A stretch of 64,000 nucleotides of DNA from Pseudeuparius sepicola (Eukaryota > Arthropoda > Insecta > Coleoptera > Anthribidae): assembly GCA_963920635.1 (NCBI GenBank), contig OY987305.1:2829153-2893152 (forward strand), read 5' to 3'. The notes beneath the pieces are model-generated. The model was not told where the DNA came from and did not search any database. It saw only the letters and a program-made list of their open reading frames with translations. Of the stretch, positions 37,244-48,320 are shown in pieces (positions within the stretch are counted from its first letter, which is position 1; every line of letters begins with the position of its first letter). The position numbers and the translations under genes were made by a program.

Positions 37244-37691
37244 TATACTCTATTCAAACTAAACGCAAGTGAAACATAAACACAAGTTGTTGCATGGCTA
37301 GAGCGTGATACGGACGTGATCGGCTTGCTATTGGCCAGCCGGCAATAAAGCCTGGCCCGGCGGGCGAGTGCAGAGTGTCGGTGTTTCTTACAGAGGTGTA
37401 TTGAGTTGCAAGTTTACCTTTATTTTTTCCGATATAATTCTTTCGCTGTTTATTAATTGTTGGAGCTACGATTTGTGTTAATAGTATAAATTTGCAGGTA
37501 GGAGAATGACTAGGTGTGACATAAAAGTTTGTTTTTAATAGGGGGGCATATTATTTTAATATTTTATATTATAAAATTCACAGAGATTGTCCTTAATGCG
37601 GTCCTGCCTCGTATTAGCCCTCAGAATTGTTCACGTGCTTCCATCGTGTGAATGTTTACGCGCCACTTGCATTTAGTTTGAATAGAGTGTA
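37244..37691 (+). mobile_element. 448-bp inverted-end element with promoter-like and donor sequence, copy 1
   Basis: The ends match as inverted repeats of about 27 bp: TATACTCTATTCAAACTAAA at 37244 and the mirror TTTAGTTTGAATAGAGTGTA ending at 37691. Inside, a GC-rich segment with a CCAAT box (CTATTGGCC near 37331) is followed by ATTTGCAG|GTAGGA at 37490-37503, a splice-donor-like site. There is no ORF. It could be the 5' part of a larger element. Copy 2 is at 60109 in reverse. Confidence 0.75.
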
Positions 37692-38125
37692 AATAATGAT
37701 TTTATGATTTAAAATTTAAACATAACTAATTAGATAAAAACACCTTAGATATATGAGTTTGGCAGAATGTAGACTCAAACTAAATGTCACATTATAAGGC
37801 TATTAAGTGTAAGTATTTTGTTTCCTACAGGGCAGTAATAATTTTTTATTGGATTTGTCTTACGACTTCCTCATATCTTCGTCACTGGTTCAATATAAAG
37901 TTTGAAAATAACACATTTAAAAGGACTTATCCAAGTATGATGTGTACCAAATTTGATTAAAAAAGCTCTACAAATAAAGAAGTTATGGCGAAAAGAAGAT
38001 CGTATATCGAAAACGATGATATTTTGAACACATTATGTCAGACTTAATCATCTCCTGATAGTCCTGATGATGCTAACAAGGTTAGCGAAACGCGCGTCAA
38101 GTGCAAAAAAACATTGTTCTGGTGT
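37692..38125. other. Unassigned; hammerhead-like motif near its end
   Basis: No ORF. The segment 38064-38098 is described separately. The sequence around it could be the tail of a Penelope-like or other retroelement. Confidence 0.35.
38064..38098 (+). ncRNA. Hammerhead-ribozyme-like core
   Basis: CTGATGA (38064-38070) is followed by a perfect 6-bp stem GCTAAC-AAG-GTTAGC (38072-38086), then GAAA (38087-38090) and CGCGCGTC. This is the order of conserved core and helix II of minimal type I hammerheads known from Penelope-like elements. Helix I pairing is not visible (the 5' flank ATAGTC and 3' flank AAGTGC do not pair), so activity is doubtful. Confidence 0.5.
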
Positions 38126-38259
38126 GTGGAGTTCAGTAGCGTATCCAGGATTAACGTCTGGGGAGGGGGGGGGGGGCAATCAGTTATAAATAACAAAACT
38201 CTGTCGATAATTTTAAGGAATAAAAACAGAACAAAAACATATTTTGTAAAATAAATAAA

Positions 38260-38525
38260 TACAGGGTGTCCTGAAATAAATGCACCACCTTGAAAAATTA
38301 AAAAGAAAAATGGAAAATATGACGAAAAGTTCATATGAGCATGGATCCGCAGATGTTTGGTTTTCGAGAGGCAGGGTGTTGAAATTGAAATTTTATTTTC
38401 GATTTTTTTAAATAACTTGCAAAATTTGGTAGCCGGGTTTTTTTTTGGGAAGAGAAAAAAACAAAACATCTGCGGACCTATGTTCATATGAACTTTTCGT
38501 CATATTTTCCATTTTCTTTTTAATT
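38260..38525. mobile_element. Truncated palindrome inside the hAT element
   Basis: Starts TACAGGGTGTCCTGAAATAA. Pairing runs from GGAAAATATGACGAAAAGTT (38310) to the mirror AACTTTTCGTCATATTTTCC near 38490. The matching outer end is missing. Confidence 0.7.
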
Positions 38526-38558
38526 AATAAAAATAATTCTTCTTAAAACCAGTAAAAT

Positions 38559-38753
38559 CTATATCACAAAATCAAGTATTATTTTTTTGGTCTTGAGCTC
38601 GTCAAATATCTCCTCTGGAGGTATGGGTACTTCAGGGTACACACAAAGGAGTGTTAACCCATTCAGTCGGTTTTCGCTAGTATTGTTTCTAATATAAATT
38701 TTTAAAATTTTCAGTTTTGAAAATGTTCTTTCTGGCACACTGTAATTGTGCAA
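38559..38753 (-). pseudogene. hAT transposase C-terminal dimerisation fragment
   Basis: Minus-strand residues VPERTFSKLKILKIYIRN and then SENRLNGLTLLCV have the spacing of the hAT dimerisation domain (E-R-x-F-S-x-L-K-x-x-K-x-Y-x-R then R-L-x-x-L-x-L). The acidic D-D-E core and the BED finger are absent. The frame goes on to EEIFDELKTKK. In intact hAT transposases this segment holds the protein dimer together. Confidence 0.8.
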
Positions 38754-39293
38754 AATATGTTTAGTAGGTTGTTTTGCCTAATTTACGGTTACGCGCTGCG
38801 ACCGACGGAGTGTGTGCATAATATACGGCGGCGCGTTCTCAAATCTACTGCACAGGTTTTAATTTCGAGAAGATAAGATGAAACAAATAACAAATTGTAG
38901 ATGTTTGATGTTCACTGCATTTTCAGATTAGGCCAGGAGTATATAATTTTTGGTATTATTAATTTTGATATTACAAATCTCGTTTATCTCGACAGCTCTG
39001 CGGGGGGGGGGGGGGGGGGCAATTGCCCCCTTTGCCCCCCCCCCCTGAATACGCCACTGGTGGAGTTAAGCAAAAGAAGTATTTTATAAGTGCCATAGGT
39101 TCCTGATTCCAAACTTAGATAAAGATGAAATTCTTTAATATCATAATGGAATAAAGAGTGACAAGTAATATGTTGTAAGACATGCGCAGCATAAAAGAGA
39201 AGTTTTACAAGGGTGTCCGAAAGCGCTTGAGAAGAAACTTAAGTAACCAGGAGAACTAAGATCGCAGTTATAAATTGGTTGATTTAAGACATA

Positions 39294-40715
39294 TACACTG
39301 TGTCTCGGATAAGAATGAACAGCATGGGGATATTGCAAACGGTGAGAGATAGAGCAACGGTTAAATGGGGAAAAAGTTGCGCAATTTTGAGGTCAATAAA
39401 ATTGCGAAACACATTTCTAATTCTTTTTTTCGATTTTGAGTTATTTTGAAAAAAGTAAAATTTTGCGTTTTCGATTTTATTTTTTTCTGAAGTTGTTATC
39501 ACAGATAAAAAAAAAGAATAAAACTTTCTCATGGCACCTTTTAACGGGCTTTAAGATGGCGTTTTTAGATTTGTTCTACAATGTTTCGTTTTTGAGAAAC
39601 CATCTTCAACTTTATTTTTTAAATACGGACCTGGATTTTTTTTTCAGATCTTGAAAGCACTTTTCATTGCAAATTCCATGATGTATGACACAAAATATTT
39701 TTAAAATGTTTTGAGACAATTATACTGAATATTCCTTTTTTTCATTCATTTTTTTGTAATGCGGCCCTGTATTCAATAATAAGAAGTCTAAATATTATCA
39801 GTATTGTCAACAATTTACCTTACAACTTATCTTTCAATTGGAGAACTAAAAAAAGGATGGCACATACGATAATAAAAAATAATTAAAAATCCTCCACCTA
39901 GAAGGCTTTGAAACAACGAAACCAACCCCTAGTCATTTGTCATAACTCCCACTGTATCATTTAGTTAACAATTTGTATCATTAGAAATGGAGGGTGCTTT
40001 TTCAAATAACGACAAATTTAACATGTCAGCATGTTATATCTTGTGTCCCAGAAATAGTGTAGAGGCCGAACGAATGTATTGTTGCAATTAATAAATGGTA
40101 AAAGTTATAGGTTTCGTTGGCTTAAAGCTTTCTTCTCACAATTATTAGAAAAAGCGAATAATTTACTCCAAAACACAATGCGACACTGTTTGCTGTACAA
40201 CAACAGAGGAAAACACTTACCAGACAGGGCCGTATTTAAAAATATTAAGTTTTCGAAGTCAAAATAAACTGTAAGTTAAATTGTTGTCAATACTGATTAA
40301 TATTTAGACTTCTTATTATTAAATACAGGGCCGCAATAGAAAAAAGTGAATGAAAAAAAGGAATTTTCAGTATGTATAATTGTCTCAAAACATTTTAAAA
40401 ATATTTCGTGTCATACATCATGGTATTTGCAATGAAAAGTGCTTTCAAAATCTGCAAGAAAAAATCCAGGTCCGTATTTAAAAAAATAAAGTTGAAGTAT
40501 CTTTGATAACAACTTCAGAAAAAAATAAAATCGAAAACGCAAAATTTTACTTTTTTCAAAATAACTCAAAAACGAAAAAAGATATTAGAAATGTGTTTGT
40601 GCCATTTTATTGAACTCGAAAATGCGCAACTTTTTCCCCATTTAACCGTTGCCGTATCTCTCACCATTTGCAATATCAACTGTCATTTGTTCATTCTTAT
40701 CCGGGACACAGTGTA
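39294..40715 (+). mobile_element. Mariner-type palindrome with ~480-bp arms
   Basis: The ends TACACTGTGTCTCGGATAAG and its mirror CTTATCCGGGACACAGTGTA span 39294-40715. The arms match over most of 39294-39790 and 40300-40715. The unique centre carries a transposase start relic. A separate solo arm is at 6200. Confidence 0.85.
39988..40090 (+). pseudogene. DUF4817-like transposase start relic
   Basis: MEGAFSNNDKFNMSACYILC followed by PRNSVEAERMY resembles the first helix-turn-helix of insect mariner-type transposases (N-N-E-K-x-D-M-x-x-x-Y-x-x-C-x-x-N-x-x-x-A). It stops at a TAA soon after. No catalytic part survives within the element. Confidence 0.55.
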
Positions 40716-41374
40716 TAAGGGTTTCTGAATTGTAACAGGAAAGTTCTCGTTCTTAAGTGGCTTCAAGTTTTAAAATATTAGTGCTTCTGGGGTACTCCTA
40801 GTTTGGAGTATTGTAAGGGTGAGAACTATTACTAATTATAAGTCGTACGTTGCATATAAGTCCCGAAATACGGAGCTTTTGCAACTGCGACCCCGGTAAC
40901 AATATTCGACGTGTTTTTTCGCTCTAGAGTAGGAAAATAAGAGGAGCCGCTCGGCTCTAGCTAAGCCGTTAAGCGGGATTTCTAGGGATTGCAGGGACCA
41001 GTGCAGGCGAATTAGGGCAGAATAATCAGCGAGCGGCGTCCCCGCCCTTACACGCGATGAACTCTCAAAATATCAGCGAAATAATTAAAAGGAAAAGGGC
41101 CGGTCTGGAACGCCACCAAAAATCTAGACCGTTTATCTTTCGGGAATTTTGCGGAGGGAAACTGGCAGTGCCACGTCGCGGGGGAACTGTCTAGTGGGGG
41201 TTTTTCAGAGACTTGCAAGTCTCTGGGGTTTTTAAAGCGCGAACCTGAAAACAATAGTGGGGAATCGATCGGACCGCTTTGATGTTTTTAAGGAATACGA
41301 GGTATTTTCCTTGTAATAATGTAAATACTATTTATGTAAACGGAGTGTCACGCAATCTGGCAAATCAGGGGCCA
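40716..41374. other. No gene recognised
   Basis: Higher G+C between 40960 and 41270. Small frames lack domains. Confidence 0.35.
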
Positions 41375-42565
41375 TAGGCCAGGGAAAATAGAATTTGACC
41401 TAGAAAAAAATATTAACTACAATTTTGTTTTACCATATCAAAGTTATAAGTAAATACGTTGGTAGAAACCAAAAATTAAACATTTTGAAAAAACGGAACC
41501 TTGAGTTACCTCAAAAAACACCTATTTTTCGTTAGAAATTTCGAGCAAAAATGTTAACTGGATTTTTTTAGACCCTTTAGGTAAAAAACTTCCCTTGCTA
41601 ACATATATTGAGAAATTAAACATTTTAAGAATATGGAAGTAACTTAGATCGACAAAGAAGGATAAAAATCGGATAATTTTATTGCAGATGATCATTCCCT
41701 TTTACAAATAGAATGTAACTTATACAAAATTAAACATTTATCTGAGCCGCATGTACGTCAGCTGTCACTTCTCATTGGTATAGACTAGGCAAAAATATCA
41801 ACTGTTTTTTTTGTTTAACTTTTTACAATATAACTATATTGAATCATATATAGCGAAATTAAACATTTATTTACGGCGCATATAGGTCAACTGTCACTTG
41901 TCATTTCTTTAGGAAAGCAAAAATATTAACTGCTTTTTTTTTTGTTTAACTTTTTACAATATAACTATATTAAATCACATATTGCGAAATTAAACATTTA
42001 TTTACGGCGCATGTAGGTCAACTGTCATTTGTCATTTCAAAATACTTCCGTTACCAATTTTTGTTTAATTTAAAGACTTAGTATCCACTTACAAAGTTTA
42101 ACAAAAATCAGCCAGTTAATAATTTTGCTCTCAAAGACAGCTTCAAATTTCTTTAAAATGCGATTTCCGACGAAACAATATGTTTAATTTCAGAAAAAAC
42201 TGTTAATACTTGATTTAAATTAAATAAATAATAAAAACGCAGTTAATATTTTTGCCCAAAAAAATATTACGCAAAATGTCATTTTTACATCATTACAACG
42301 TAATCTGTTTAATTTATCAATCTCCACTTTATATACCTTACTTACTAATAAATGCAGCTTAAAATTCGCACTTAATATTTATGCCGTTTTTATTACAACA
42401 AGAAAATGTATTTTTCTAAAAAAACGCCCACACGCGTATGTTTATTTTGTATAAAAAACAATTCTGGCGTTCATTTATTACCAATATTTTGTGATGGCAT
42501 TATAAAAATGCGGTTATGAATTTTGTCTAGGTTTCGTTATTTTTTACCGTAATTTCCCTGGCCTA
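41375..42565 (+). mobile_element. TAGGCCAGGG-ended motif-array element, copy 2
   Basis: Begins TAGGCCAGGGAAA and ends TTTCCCTGGCCTA, with TA on both sides. The forward motif GCAAAAATATTAACTG or variants lies at about 41405, 41544, 41790 and 41917; AAATTAAACAT lies between them. After about 42050 the same motifs appear as complements (about 42109, 42240 and 42368). Relative to copy 3 it lacks about 36 bp holding one motif (near 41679). No transposase. Confidence 0.9.
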
Positions 42566-43019
42566 CCAAGGGGATTTTATAAAATGCTTGCGGTATTATA
42601 ATTTACAGAAAGACTTTTTTAAATCAAACCAGCTCAAAATGCGGCACTAAAAGTAAGCTAGTATAGTGATTATTATGCAGGTAAAACCTAACAAGCCGAT
42701 TTTAGGCGATCGTCTAGTGTTAACAGCGGTTATCTTTCTGGTTGTCCTTGAGGTTTTACCCCTTCAATAACCAACAAAAAATGTCTCCATTGAAACTGGC
42801 CTAAATGTGCATAGTTAACCCAAAGGTAATTTAGGCGAATAATCAAGGAAAAATATCACACTACTACCTGTCTATAATGCGTGTGTTGGATTTTGTTTAA
42901 ATTTGTTACAAAAAATGAATAAAAACATGTAATAAAATTACATATCGTTAAATGTTACATAATTTTGTAAATTGCGTGATTTGCAAACTATATGTAAACT
43001 ATGTATTTCTTTACATTTG
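42566..43019. other. No gene seen
   Basis: Unassigned. Confidence 0.35.
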
Positions 43020-43145
43020 AGACTGGTTGGAGAAGTAGTTACGTCATTTTTGTGTCACATTTTAAAGATTTGAGTGTTTTTTGTTAAGTCATAGTATAGT
43101 TTATTAGTGATGAGTGATATTAAGTGACAGTATAGTTTATTAGTT

Positions 43146-43206
43146 ATGGAATGTTGTGCGGTGAAGGACTGTAAAAATAATAGAAAATTTCCATTCATAT
43201 TTACAG
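43146..43206 (+). pseudogene. THAP-domain first exon, second family
   Basis: Reads MECCAVKDCKNNRKFPFIFT and ends at GTAAGA (43207). C-x4-C followed by K-N-N and a phenylalanine-proline stretch matches the start of a THAP finger. Upstream, a segment with repeated AGTATAGTTTATT is shared with the broken copy at 17190-17425, so the exon is part of a dispersed repeat and not a single-copy gene. No later exon or transposase core was found nearby. THAP fingers bind DNA in P-like transposases and related host proteins. Confidence 0.55.
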
Positions 43207-43260
43207 GTAAGAAACCCACAGGAAGGACTTCAGATTGAAGAAGTTGAAAGGTATTATAAA

Positions 43261-43799
43261 TAGACACGGCAATATTAAATAATCATGGATACCTACTTTA
43301 GTTAGCCAATGTCTGACACTGACATAAGGACATGACAGAAATACAGTAGATACAGGGGAAAGATTTTGCAAAAAATTAAGTTGTCCAGCTGTTTTTTAGT
43401 AGACTTTAATACACTTCATAAGTAATTTTACCCAGAATAAACCACAATGAGGTTAAACAATATTAGGTTTTTATTTTCCAATTAGGTTCTGTTTTTTTTT
43501 AGAAGACATTTTTGAAAGTTTCACTTTTGTGAAAAGCTGCTAAATTCCTTTTCAAGTATTATCATAAATATTAATTATTATAAAAAGTTGTCAGTTTTAT
43601 TTTTGCATCCAAAACGATTTTAGGGTTTTCTTTCTATGAATAGATTTATTTTTAAGTATCATCATATTAATAATAATTTTATTAAAAAATAGCTTTGATT
43701 TTAATCAACTGATTTAAATCATCTCAACCCTGGTAGGCATACCTAGGGCGCTGATCGTGAAAACCCAGGCCTTTAAGCAGTAGCTGTCTGGGCGGGAGA
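43261..43799. other. No gene seen
   Basis: Unassigned. Confidence 0.35.
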
Positions 43800-44480
43800 T
43801 AGCCTCCAGCCAGTCTCCAGCCGATCCCGGAGATACAACTAAAAAACCAAACTTCGAGTTTTCATTCTCGATTTGACTTTGAAGGCCATTTGCGCCGAAA
43901 CTGTTAGAGCTACAATACCCTACCTTGCGCCAATCGACGCAGCGGCTCGAGATGTATAAGTAACGGTGAAATCAGACCCCTGAAAAATTAACTGCGCCCG
44001 TAGCGAATATTCGTCCGAGATTTTCGGGGGGTGAACCCCTTTGGTAACTGAAATTTGACGATTTCGCTAAAAAAATAAAATTAGCCGGAAACAGGCTTAA
44101 CCGACGCAGTTTGGCACGTAGAAACCGAAAATCCGGCCTAAATTGAACTTGGAGGTTTCTAAATGCCCGACCAGCGCACTTTTTCGAAAAACACCTAAAA
44201 TTTCAAAATTTTCAACTTTTTAAACGAGCTCAGAAAGAGTCGAAAACCAACCTATCCGACGTAAATTTACCCGTAGAACACGGATCCGGCCTCCAAATTC
44301 CTTTAAAAAATTTCTAAGTGCCAGCCAGCGCACTTTTTTGAATTTCCAAAAATGTTAACCTGCCCCGAAAATAGCTTTTTCCGACGTAGTTGGACCAGTA
44401 GATGACGGAAATAAGGGTTAAATTCGATTTCGTCCAGTCGTTTCCGAGATTTCGTATTTAATGTCCAAAATTGCCCAACA
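43800..44480. repeat. Degenerate tandem array, spacing about 125-167 bp
   Basis: The core CGACGCAG or CGACGTAG recurs at 43935, 44102, 44257 and 44382. Neighbouring words such as CAGCGCACTTTTT and ATCCGGCCT recur in step. The units are strongly diverged. Confidence 0.55.
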
Positions 44481-45287
44481 CCTCCAAAATGGAGGGGTAG
44501 AGTTTTCGAAAAAAATATTTGCTCGAAGCCGGTGGGCCCTACGCCTTCGTGACCATGCCGAATCGATTCGGCTGGTCGATTTACTTAGGAAAAGTTCCTG
44601 TTCACTGTAGAATTACGTTTAATTCGGACGCAGCAACAAAGTTGTAGAAAATCGTGACAATTTCCTATGCATACCCCTATATAGGGTAGTCTATGTTTAT
44701 TATTTGGTCTGAGACATAACCTAACACAAACAATGAGGTAACCTAACTAACCCAACCGAAAAGCAAATCTTTTGACTGTTCTCCCATGATACCTCACGTT
44801 TAATGCATTTTATCTTTTTCTCGTGGAATTCCCCATGCGCGTTCTTGATCCCACGAACCGCGTGCCACTTATTTCGACATTTTTTCGCCCTCGAAACCGG
44901 CAAACGCGAAAACGATTATCGTAATCGCGGTAGGCGGCCGCGCGTCCTTATCTATTCTTCCCCGGTGACATTTGCCAGTCGAACGGAACTGTCAAACGGC
45001 CGTAATGTATGTGCCCGGATACGTACCGCGCGCCCGCGATTTATTACCTGCGCTTTGTCGGCTTTTTGCCGAAATCGAAGGCGGCGCCGCTTTTTTTTCC
45101 CCCCGGCCAGATGGTCCCCCGTAATAAGGCCAAATTGACAACGCCGGATTTATGTACGCCACCTGCGAGGCCGCCGATACACTATATCTCTAATTCTGGC
45201 CGCCTGTCGGACATGGGGCGGATAAAAGTGAGGTTAGGATTTGTCGGTGTTTTAAATAAAAAATATGGATGTGCCATAGAGATCATG
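44481..45287. other. GC-rich stretch, no gene recognised
   Basis: From 44800 to 45200 the sequence is unusually rich in CG. Overlapping frames of 93-111 codons are arginine-rich with no domain; they look like by-products of base composition. Confidence 0.4.
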
Positions 45288-46123
45288 TAAAGGGTGTTTT
45301 TTTAGAGGCGGAGAACTTTAAATTGAAATAAAACATAAAAAAATGTTTTTAATATCCATGAAATTATCTTTATTTGAAAGATAATTCTTTGGCATTAATG
45401 TTTGAACATGGCATAATCTGGAGGTCCAATTTTCACACACTCTTAGCTGTAAATCAGGCTGTATTTCGGCAATAACGCGTCGAATATTGGCTTTCCAGTG
45501 CTGAGTTGTTTCTGGTTTATCGGCGTAGACATGTGACTTTACATAACTCCAAAGAAAATAATCTAATGGCGTCAAATCGCACGAACGAGGTGGTCAGTTA
45601 AGGAGGTCAATTTCGTGAAATTAATCGTAGGTCAAAAGTTTCTGTCAGTAAATTAATTTTATCGCTCGCTGTGTGGCATGTGGCCCCGTCCTGCTGAAAC
45701 CTCATGTCTGCAACATTACTGCCTTCCAATAATTGAGGCACGAAAAAGTTAGTGATCATGTCTCTGTACCGCTTGCAATCGCTTGTTTTGTGCGCACTGT
45801 ATGACGTCTTACGGGATGGGTATTATCGTTTAGGTTTAGAGTAAACGTATTGCGAAAACGATCGATAGTTTCTCGATTTAATCGCTTGGAAGGACGATTA
45901 TGAGCACCATAAAACTCACGTAATTCCCAATGTGTTTCTCGAATTGAACCATTTTTTTCAGAATAATTTTGAACAATTTGCAAACGTTGTTCCGGCGTCA
46001 GTCTAGTCATGATAAATTGCCAAACCAAACTGATTAAAAAAAAACAAAAACTGTCAAATCGGCTGTCGCAGGAAACAGTGTTGCCATTTTAAAGTTCTCC
46101 GCCTCTAAAAAAAACACCCTTTA
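45288..46123 (-). mobile_element. Internally deleted mariner element
   Basis: The ends AAAGGGTGTTTTTTTAGAGG and CCTCTAAAAAAAACACCCTT are inverted over about 35 bp with TA at both sides. The whole interior is a deleted transposase gene on the minus strand. Confidence 0.9.
45340..46010 (-). pseudogene. Mariner-type transposase with central deletion
   Basis: The start MTRLTPEQRLQIVQNYSEKN (46010) and the helix-turn-helix WELREFYGAHNRPSKRLNRE are intact to about residue 80. They then join directly to RYRDMITNFFVPQLLEGSN and the catalytic FQQDGATCHTA; the part holding the first catalytic D is gone. After a frameshift and stops near 45600 come CDLTPLDYFLWSYVKSHVY and the C-terminal tail. The second and third acidic residues survive; the first does not. 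An intact DNA-binding N-terminus remains. Confidence 0.85.
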
Positions 46124-47340
46124 TATAGGTAGAGTGCTGAATAAGTCCCTTCTTATGGCAAATTGTGGATTTGCGCATGGGCCTATGGAACATGCGCATT
46201 AGACCTTCAGACCGCGCAATTCAGAACAGTGGTTGTTTTTCTGAATTACTATCTCCATACAAACTTGTATATTGATAATAAATTAAGCTCGCCTCAACGT
46301 GGACTGGTCAAGGCTTCGATAACTACAACTAGGTTCGTTTATACTTGTAAAACTAGTTTCGTCCAAACTACTAGAATTTGCTTCACTGATGCTAGAACTT
46401 GACTTGTTTTCATCTACCTTTATAACTTTAACACTAAAACAAATAAGCTACTAATAGTTTCTTACACCACAATCATGTTAATATATTTACTTAAATGATG
46501 ATTCAGGTGGTTTTAATAGAAGAGTTGGTACCGCAATTTCAATTAGCTGCGTTTTGACTCGTTTCGTTTTTAAACACTCTGGTATAAAATGAGCAGAACA
46601 TATTCCAGATGATTACTTAATTAGATAAAACACTCAAACAACTAAAACGCGAAGAAACTATTAATAATTAGCTGAAAATGCTGAAAAAAGCGTCTATGAG
46701 GCAAACAACGGTAGGTTATACTGAGTTTGTCGCTGTCAAATGGATGTCAAAGAGTGTCAAGTTTCACAAAACACTACCACAAATTGCAAATGCGCATGTC
46801 ATGGGCCTATTTATTACTATTTTATGATTTTAAATTCGTCAAAGATTATCTGCGCATCCTATGTATTAGGTTAGGTTAACTTAAGCTTTATTTTCACACT
46901 ATCCAAATTTGAATAAAATGAAAACTGGTCCTTTGACAGTTTTCGTTTTATTCAAAAATGACTTATATTTTCTTAACAAGATTAATGTGAAAATAATGCT
47001 TGAAAGATACAGAGTTTATAGTGATGACAAAATTTTGAAGGTTTCCTTGATAATTCAACTTTAAATTGTCAAAAAGAGCGATATGTCAGTTTAAATGTAA
47101 AATGTTTCCAGTATTTTAAAGAGTATTTGGGAACGTATGAGAGAGATCTTTTCTTCGTAAGTGTAAATAAAAATGTGTTTACCAAAATATTCGTTATTTA
47201 ATTTCCAAAGCACTCTGGATGGTAAAAGCTTCAGCCAAGAATAATTTAAAAAATGCAAATAGAGGCAAAACTATTGATTTTAGGTACGTAGTTATTTAGA
47301 CAAAGTCGACTTCAAATTTAGAAGGGAGTTCAATTTTAAT
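46124..47340. other. No gene recognised
   Basis: A weak inverted similarity lies between about 46170-46200 and 46775-46815 (ATGCGCATT and GGGCCTAT words). Otherwise unassigned. Confidence 0.35.
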
Positions 47341-47815
47341 ACTATTTATAGGGCGTTCCATTTGAGAAAAATTAGTTTTTGATATTTTTTGATAAGATAG
47401 TTGGAGAATCACCCTGTATAATCAATAATGAAATGACTGGGTTCTTGGTAGCATACAACCTTCCAACTATAATAAAGGGTGGAGAAAATTTGAACTTTTG
47501 CAACTGTCTTGAAGTTAGAGAATTTTAACAACTCACGAAAATGTCAAAAATTTCAAAAACGGTTGAATATCTCAGAAAATATGAGGTTTAAGTATGCAGT
47601 TCATTAGACAAATTGACATTAAAATTTAGCAAGGAATCCGAATATGTAATAATATACAGGGTATTCTATTTAAAATAAGGAAGTTGCAGAAAGTTCAAAA
47701 TATTTTAGTTCAAGTGGTCGGGTCCGATAATCAAAGTATACAAATTTTCAGATTTTTATTCCATTCTGTTCTCCAGATACTTTTAATGCACGGTCTTCGT
47801 GCGGCACCCTGTATA
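47341..47815. mobile_element. Foldback ends, including a 159-bp candidate
   Basis: TACAGGGTATTCTATTTAAA at 47655 and GCGGCACCCTGTA ending at 47813 could bound one small element, though inward pairing is weak. GGGCGTTCCATTTG at 47351 and TCACCCTGTATA at 47410 are further ends. Confidence 0.45.
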
Positions 47816-47967
47816 TAATAAAAATTATATTAATATTATACCTCCAGGGTCTGTCAGACATGCATAAGACCAATAATTTGACCTAACCTAACATTATCAA
47901 TAAATATGATCAAGAAAACAATCAGACTTTAATATAATATTCATAATCATTATAATATTAGTATTAA

Positions 47968-48312
47968 AAAAGGAGTAATTAAAAGTTTGTATGACAAGGC
48001 TAAAGCGATTGGTTCTAATAACATAACACAAAATTTGAGGAGGAAATTAAACATATAAAACAAGTTCTTAAGAAGAATAGTTATCGTATTAAATTTGTTG
48101 AGCAAGTTTTTGAAGATTGCCAGCAAAATAACAATGCAAATATAATTAGAGATATAAATCTGGTGAACCGACCGGTAAATTTAATTATTCCTTATAGGTA
48201 TTCCTGGACTATCAGACAAGGTAAAACGCATAGGCAGTCTTTTTAATGTCAGAACAGTGTTTAACACCAAAAATATATTAAGATCGATGATAGTTAAAAC
48301 GAAACCATTTGA
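47968..48312 (+). pseudogene. Penelope-like retroelement fragment
   Basis: Three frame-shifted pieces give GVIKSLYDKAKAIGSNN, then FEEEIKHIKQVLKKNSYRIK and FVEQVFEDC, and then IPGLSDKVKRIGSLFNVRTV with FNTKNILRSMIVKTKP. The order (L-x-D-R/K-A, E-E-x-x-x-I-x-x-x-L-x-x-N-x-Y, P-Y-x-P-G-L-S-x-K-x-x-R-I, T-x-L-R-S) is that of the segment after the reverse-transcriptase core of Penelope-like and related retroelements. Neither the reverse-transcriptase core nor an endonuclease is present. It is a short dead fragment. Confidence 0.65.
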
Positions 48313-48320
48313 GGTACAAA

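Larger units (their letters stand above)
38126..39067 (-). mobile_element. hAT element with GTGGAGTT target duplication
   Basis: The ends CAGTAGCGTATCCAGG (38134) and CCTGAATACGCCACTG (ending 39059) are typical imperfect hAT repeats. GTGGAGTT flanks both sides (38126-38133 and 39060-39067), a perfect 8-bp duplication. Long G runs lie just inside both ends: about a dozen at 38166, and 18 Gs at 39002-39019. The interior is a transposase C-terminal relic and a nested foldback. It is non-autonomous. Confidence 0.93.

Noticed and set aside
44803..45290. Two overlapping arginine- and proline-rich frames
   Set aside because: They arise from a GC-rich stretch with few stop codons; no domain, and both frames are equally open.
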